This document shows positions 60,640-64,000 of a stretch of DNA of 64,000 nt, in pieces. The notes under the pieces are model-generated. The model did not search any database. It was not told the DNA's origin and saw only the letters and a program-made list of their open reading frames with translations. The position numbers and the translations under genes were made by a program. Origin of the DNA: an uncultured Bacteroidia bacterium (lineage in GTDB: Bacteria > Bacteroidota > Bacteroidia > Bacteroidales > UBA932). Within the stretch, counting starts at the first letter, position 1. Every line of letters starts with the position of its first letter. Location: assembly GCA_902779765.1 (NCBI GenBank), contig CACZCQ010000001.1, forward strand, positions 62,001 through 126,000, in the 5' to 3' direction.

Positions 60640-62979
60640 CTATTCATTCTTTAGTGAATCGACCGGATTGGCATTGGCGGCGCGCCAGCTCTGCAGGGTG
60701 ACTACACCGAAGGTGACCGCTGCCACGAAGGCAAGAGCCGCTATGAATATCCACACCGGCACAGGCGCCTGATAGGCGAACCCTTTCCGCCAATTGGTGA
60801 TAATCAGATAAGCTACAGGCGAGGCGATAAGGAAGCTTATTCCAGCCATAATCAAGTATTTCCGGTTGATCATCCCAAGGATGCTCTCCGCGGTGGCGCC
60901 ATTGACACGGCGAACCGCGATCTCCTTGCGGAGGAACTGAGTCTCGAAGAATACCAGTCCGATGATTCCGATGATGGCAATCAGCAGGGCCACGAAGGAT
61001 GCGATGGTGATGAGTTTTCCAAGCGACTCTTCTTCTTTATACATATTCTCGATCCATTCGTCCAGATGGCGTACATTCACCTGGTCCGGCTCCCGGGTCT
61101 TGTCAAACTCACAGACCGATTCCTTTATGAATTCGGATACTTCCTTGAAGTCAGCTCCAGGAGCCATCCTGACATACATCGTGCTGAAGTTGCGCCACTG
61201 AGTCTTACCCCAGACCAAGAGCATCAGCGGCTCCATCGGATGCTGGAGACTCTTGGAATTGAAGTCCTTGACGATTCCGACAATCTCGGTATTGTCCACA
61301 TGACCGCCAATCTGGCTGCCCACATGGTACTGCGGGAATTTCTGGATAAAGTTCTCGTTGGCAATGAAAACACCGGTCTCACTCTGGTTGTCAGAAGCCT
61401 GGAAATCACGACCTTCCAAGATCTGGAGGTCAAAGAACCTCAGGAAGTCATCAGTGACTGGAAGCACCTCGAAGAAGACCTGTTTCCCGTCGTCGCCCGT
61501 ACGGCCCCAGCCCATCTTCTGGTCGGAGACAATCATGTTGTCGGAGAAAGTCGCCGCCTCTATCGAGGGGTTCTGCAACAGTTTGGATTCCAACGCTTCA
61601 TGCTGGCCTCCGGCGTAATCGCCGCACCATACTTGCAGCACTCTCGCCTGATCGAATCCCATGTCCTTGCGGATCATGAACTTGGTCTGGACCGAGACGT
61701 AAAGCGCCATGATTATGAATATGAAAGACAGCACGAACTGGATTGCGACCAGGACGTTTCTCAATGAGCGTCCCTTGACGCTTGTCCCGTAGGAGCCTTT
61801 CAGAACAAGGGCGGCTGGTTGCGAGGTGGAATACAGGGCCGGGGCGATTCCGGCCACGACAGCAGAGACCAATGCCACGCAAAGGGTCAGGGCGAGTATT
61901 CCAGGAATATCTTTAAGTTTCAGTGAATCAGACACGTAGGATGCCCAGGAAGTCCCTGATACAATGTGAACTGTCAGGCAGGCCACTCCGAATGCCGCCA
62001 GGGCGATCAGTCCGGCGTGGGCGAGTTGACGGCCGATGAGCGAGGCTCTGCTCTCGCCAAGCACCTTGCGGGTGTTGATGTTCTTGATCCTGAAAGGGAT
62101 CTCGGCAAAGGCGAAGTTGATGAAGTTGATTATGGCAATGAGAATCAGCAGGATGGCGATGGCCGCCAAAGTGATGGTAATGGCTTTGTTGGCGCTGGAA
62201 ACATCAGCCTTCACATCCCTTTCAAAGTGAGCCTCGTGGATTTGGGAAATCCTGAATCCGTTGCGCCATTCTGCCTGGGTCTCTTCATCGGACGATATGT
62301 ATTCCTTGAGAGCGGTATATATCGCATCCTCTGTCTCTTTAGCCAGAGAAGGATCTTTCAACTTGAAGAAAGAACCGTACGACCATTCGCTAAATTCCTC
62401 CAGATTATTGTCCCCGATGTTTGCGATAATCCCGCAATGCATACTGTAATTACGAGGCGTATTCTTGAACACACCGATGATACGGGAGGAGATGTCGCCG
62501 GTATGAAGCGTCTTTCCAATGGCGCTTTCTTCCCCGAATATCATTTTGGCGAAGGTCTCATTCAGAACAGCGTTCCCCGGGACGTTGAAGTCCTTGGCCG
62601 AACCTTCCACCCACTCGAAAGGGAATACCGAGAACATTGCGCTGTCCACCAGAACGGCCGGGATCGTTATGGCTGATTCCTTGTCGCCCTCCCTGTAGAA
62701 TATCTGATTCCCCTGGTCTGATATCGTCCCCACGGCTTCGATATTCGGGCTGGCATCACGGGCCGTTTCGATGAACGGCCGGCTGATATGTGTGCTGAAA
62801 AGCCCTTGATCTATCCAGTTGTTCTCCATCCGGAACACCCGCTCGTGTCCCTCGAAGTTCTTATTGTAAGTAGTGTCCCAGCGCACCTGCACCATCAGGA
62901 TCATCGCCGCCGCCAGAGCGACCCCCATCCCGATGACATTGATCACCGTCGAAACCCCTGTCTTTCTGAATATCTTCAT
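60640..62979 (-). CDS. ABC exporter permease, MacB/FtsX type (first copy, beside ATPase)
   Basis: A 779-residue permease with two FtsX blocks (near 270-425 and 655-770) and two periplasmic domains. Its start (MKIFRKTGVSTVINVIGMG) and tail (NANPVDSLKNE) match the 45948 copy rather than the four matched-end copies. It sits 9 bp after the adaptor gene and 25 bp before the ATPase, the core tripartite arrangement, so this is likely the ancestral partner of the ATPase. Confidence 0.9.
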   Translation of the reverse strand: MKIFRKTGVSTVINVIGMGVALAAAMILMVQVRWDTTYNKNFEGHERVFRMENNWIDQGLFSTHISRPFIETARDASPNIEAVGTISDQGNQIFYREGDKESAITIPAVLVDSAMFSVFPFEWVEGSAKDFNVPGNAVLNETFAKMIFGEESAIGKTLHTGDISSRIIGVFKNTPRNYSMHCGIIANIGDNNLEEFSEWSYGSFFKLKDPSLAKETEDAIYTALKEYISSDEETQAEWRNGFRISQIHEAHFERDVKADVSSANKAITITLAAIAILLILIAIINFINFAFAEIPFRIKNINTRKVLGESRASLIGRQLAHAGLIALAAFGVACLTVHIVSGTSWASYVSDSLKLKDIPGILALTLCVALVSAVVAGIAPALYSTSQPAALVLKGSYGTSVKGRSLRNVLVAIQFVLSFIFIIMALYVSVQTKFMIRKDMGFDQARVLQVWCGDYAGGQHEALESKLLQNPSIEAATFSDNMIVSDQKMGWGRTGDDGKQVFFEVLPVTDDFLRFFDLQILEGRDFQASDNQSETGVFIANENFIQKFPQYHVGSQIGGHVDNTEIVGIVKDFNSKSLQHPMEPLMLLVWGKTQWRNFSTMYVRMAPGADFKEVSEFIKESVCEFDKTREPDQVNVRHLDEWIENMYKEEESLGKLITIASFVALLIAIIGIIGLVFFETQFLRKEIAVRRVNGATAESILGMINRKYLIMAGISFLIASPVAYLIITNWRKGFAYQAPVPVWIFIAALAFVAAVTFGVVTLQSWRAANANPVDSLKNE

Positions 62980-62988
62980 TTCGCTCTT

Positions 62989-64000
62989 TTAAAACACCAG
63001 CACATCACTGTCACCGTAGGTGTCGTAGCCGGAGGTGATGACCTTCTCGCCAGGCTCAAGACCTTCCAGAACCTCGTAATACTGAGGGTTTTGGCGTCCG
63101 ATGCGGATCTCCCTCTTGACGGCCTTGTTGCCATCTTTGTTAACCACATATATCCATTTCCCGCCTGTCTTCTGGTAGAAGGTGCCTCGGGGGATGATGA
63201 CCGCCTCCTCGGGCTGCCCGAGCTGGAGGTTCAGGTAATATGTCTGGCCGGCGCGGATGTTGTCCGGCTGCTCGCCGTCGAACTTGAAATCAGCCTTGAA
63301 CTTGCCGTCGCGCACTTCGGGATATACCTTCCTGATGACGGTCGAGAAAGTCTCGCCCTGGCGCTCGAAAGTGGCTTCCAATCCTGCCACCACACGGTCG
63401 ATGTAATGCTCGTCAATCTGAGCTTCAACCTTGTATACTCCCACAGAGTTGATCTGTCCGATCTTGGCTCCGCCCGAGATAGTCTGTCCCAGGACCACGT
63501 CCAGAAGTCCCAACTCACCGTCGATGGGAGCCTTGACGATAAGGTTGTCCTTGCGGCGGCGTATCATCGACATGTTGATGAGCATGTTCTCGAGACTCTC
63601 TTCCATCCTGTCGATCTGGGTTCCGCGATACAGGCTGTCCTGACGGGAACGCTCCTGGATGAGCTCGTATTTCTTGACGGCCAGGTCGTAATCCTCCTTC
63701 GCCTTGATGTAGTCTTCCCTGGCGATCAGCTTGTCTTCGTAGAGCGCTTTCTGCTGCTCATAGGCGCGTTGCATGCGTTCCACCTGGGTACCGTATTCAA
63801 GCACATTCTGCCGCACGTCCAGTTTCTGCTGTTCCATCTGGATCTGGGTGTTGCGGAGGATGTTCTCCTTCTCTGCCAGTTCGGCCTCGGAATTCAGGAT
63901 CTGGAGGTCCAGGTTGTCGTTGGAAAGGACAAGGATGGGGTCTCCGGCTTTGACGGTGGAGCCTTCCTCGATAAGGATTGCCTGCACCATTCCTCCTTCC
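62989..64000 (-). CDS. HlyD/RND-type periplasmic adaptor (5' end outside window)
   Basis: Periplasmic adaptor linking the exporter to an outer-membrane channel. The visible part starts inside the first half of the biotinyl-lipoyl domain (GGMVQAILIEEGSTVKAGDPIL); the frame is open to the window edge, so the membrane anchor is missing and the Met at 63990 is internal. A long helical hairpin (about 35-150), the second lipoyl half (LIVKAPIDGELGLL) and beta-barrel domains follow. A TolC-like channel gene is not in the window. It is 9 bp before the first permease. Confidence 0.9.
   Translation of the reverse strand, partial: EGGMVQAILIEEGSTVKAGDPILVLSNDNLDLQILNSEAELAEKENILRNTQIQMEQQKLDVRQNVLEYGTQVERMQRAYEQQKALYEDKLIAREDYIKAKEDYDLAVKKYELIQERSRQDSLYRGTQIDRMEESLENMLINMSMIRRRKDNLIVKAPIDGELGLLDVVLGQTISGGAKIGQINSVGVYKVEAQIDEHYIDRVVAGLEATFERQGETFSTVIRKVYPEVRDGKFKADFKFDGEQPDNIRAGQTYYLNLQLGQPEEAVIIPRGTFYQKTGGKWIYVVNKDGNKAVKREIRIGRQNPQYYEVLEGLEPGEKVITSGYDTYGDSDVLVF

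Noticed and set aside
43607-64000. A possible complete Lol lipoprotein-sorting or bacteriocin export system
   Set aside because: The ATPase is LolD/MacB-like, but the permeases are 760-790 residues with duplicated FtsX blocks, unlike LolC/E, and no peptidase-containing transporter or leader peptide was seen.

Overview
The window reads as chromosome from a Bacteroidota bacterium, most likely order Bacteroidales. Evidence: TonB-dependent receptors with carboxypeptidase-like N-terminal domains paired with DUF5689 or DUF4249 lipoproteins, a BACON-like lipoprotein, PorT-type barrels, an rSAM/lipoprotein pair, many lipoboxes, weak Shine-Dalgarno sites, and repeated -7 elements of the Bacteroidetes form TAnnTTTG. 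Most genes prefer G/C-ending codons. Three stretches are visibly AT-richer and look acquired: 8.0-10.6 kb, 39.9-40.2 kb and 54.5-55.1 kb. I cannot name the genus. No rRNA, tRNA, CRISPR array or IS transposase was seen.

Layout. (1) 0-6 kb: a secreted nuclease (cut by the left edge), an endonuclease/exonuclease/phosphatase-fold enzyme, a TonB receptor and a DUF5689 lipoprotein, probably an operon for extracellular nucleic acid or nucleotide use. (2) 6-21 kb: exported peptidases (M3, C10, tricorn-type S41, CTP-type S41, M61) with outer-membrane barrels and a second TonB receptor/DUF4249 pair. (3) 21-27 kb: housekeeping genes manA, ROK kinase, rnr, a small monooxygenase-like protein, recO and rdgB. 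(4) 27-34 kb: purine and folate genes (purM, purH, purD, folD). purM is broken by an internal deletion with frameshift, purD carries an in-frame repeat-like insertion, and a radical SAM/lipoprotein pair of unknown function sits between purM and purH, abutting purH.

(5) 34-43.6 kb: an M28 peptidase with its own promoter and terminator, then eight closely spaced plus-strand genes that look like a phosphate/polyphosphate module. They are a DUF47 PhoU-like protein, a PiT-permease-like membrane domain fused to a coiled coil and LuxR-type HTH, an OprO/OprP-like porin, a lamin-tail lipoprotein, a divergent CYTH-like protein, a canonical CYTH triphosphatase, an SLC13 permease and MgtC. The PiT-like/HTH fusion is the best candidate for an undescribed regulator.

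(6) 43.6-64 kb: an ABC exporter array on the minus strand with one HlyD-type adaptor (cut by the right edge), one MacB/LolD-type ATPase and seven large MacB/FtsX-type permeases. Four of the permeases share near-identical ends. Two plus-strand genes interrupt the array: an acid phosphatase-VanX dipeptidase fusion preceded by a cluster of GTAAA/TTTAC palindromes, and an ORF6N-domain gene of foreign composition. An envelope-stress or antimicrobial-export role is inference.
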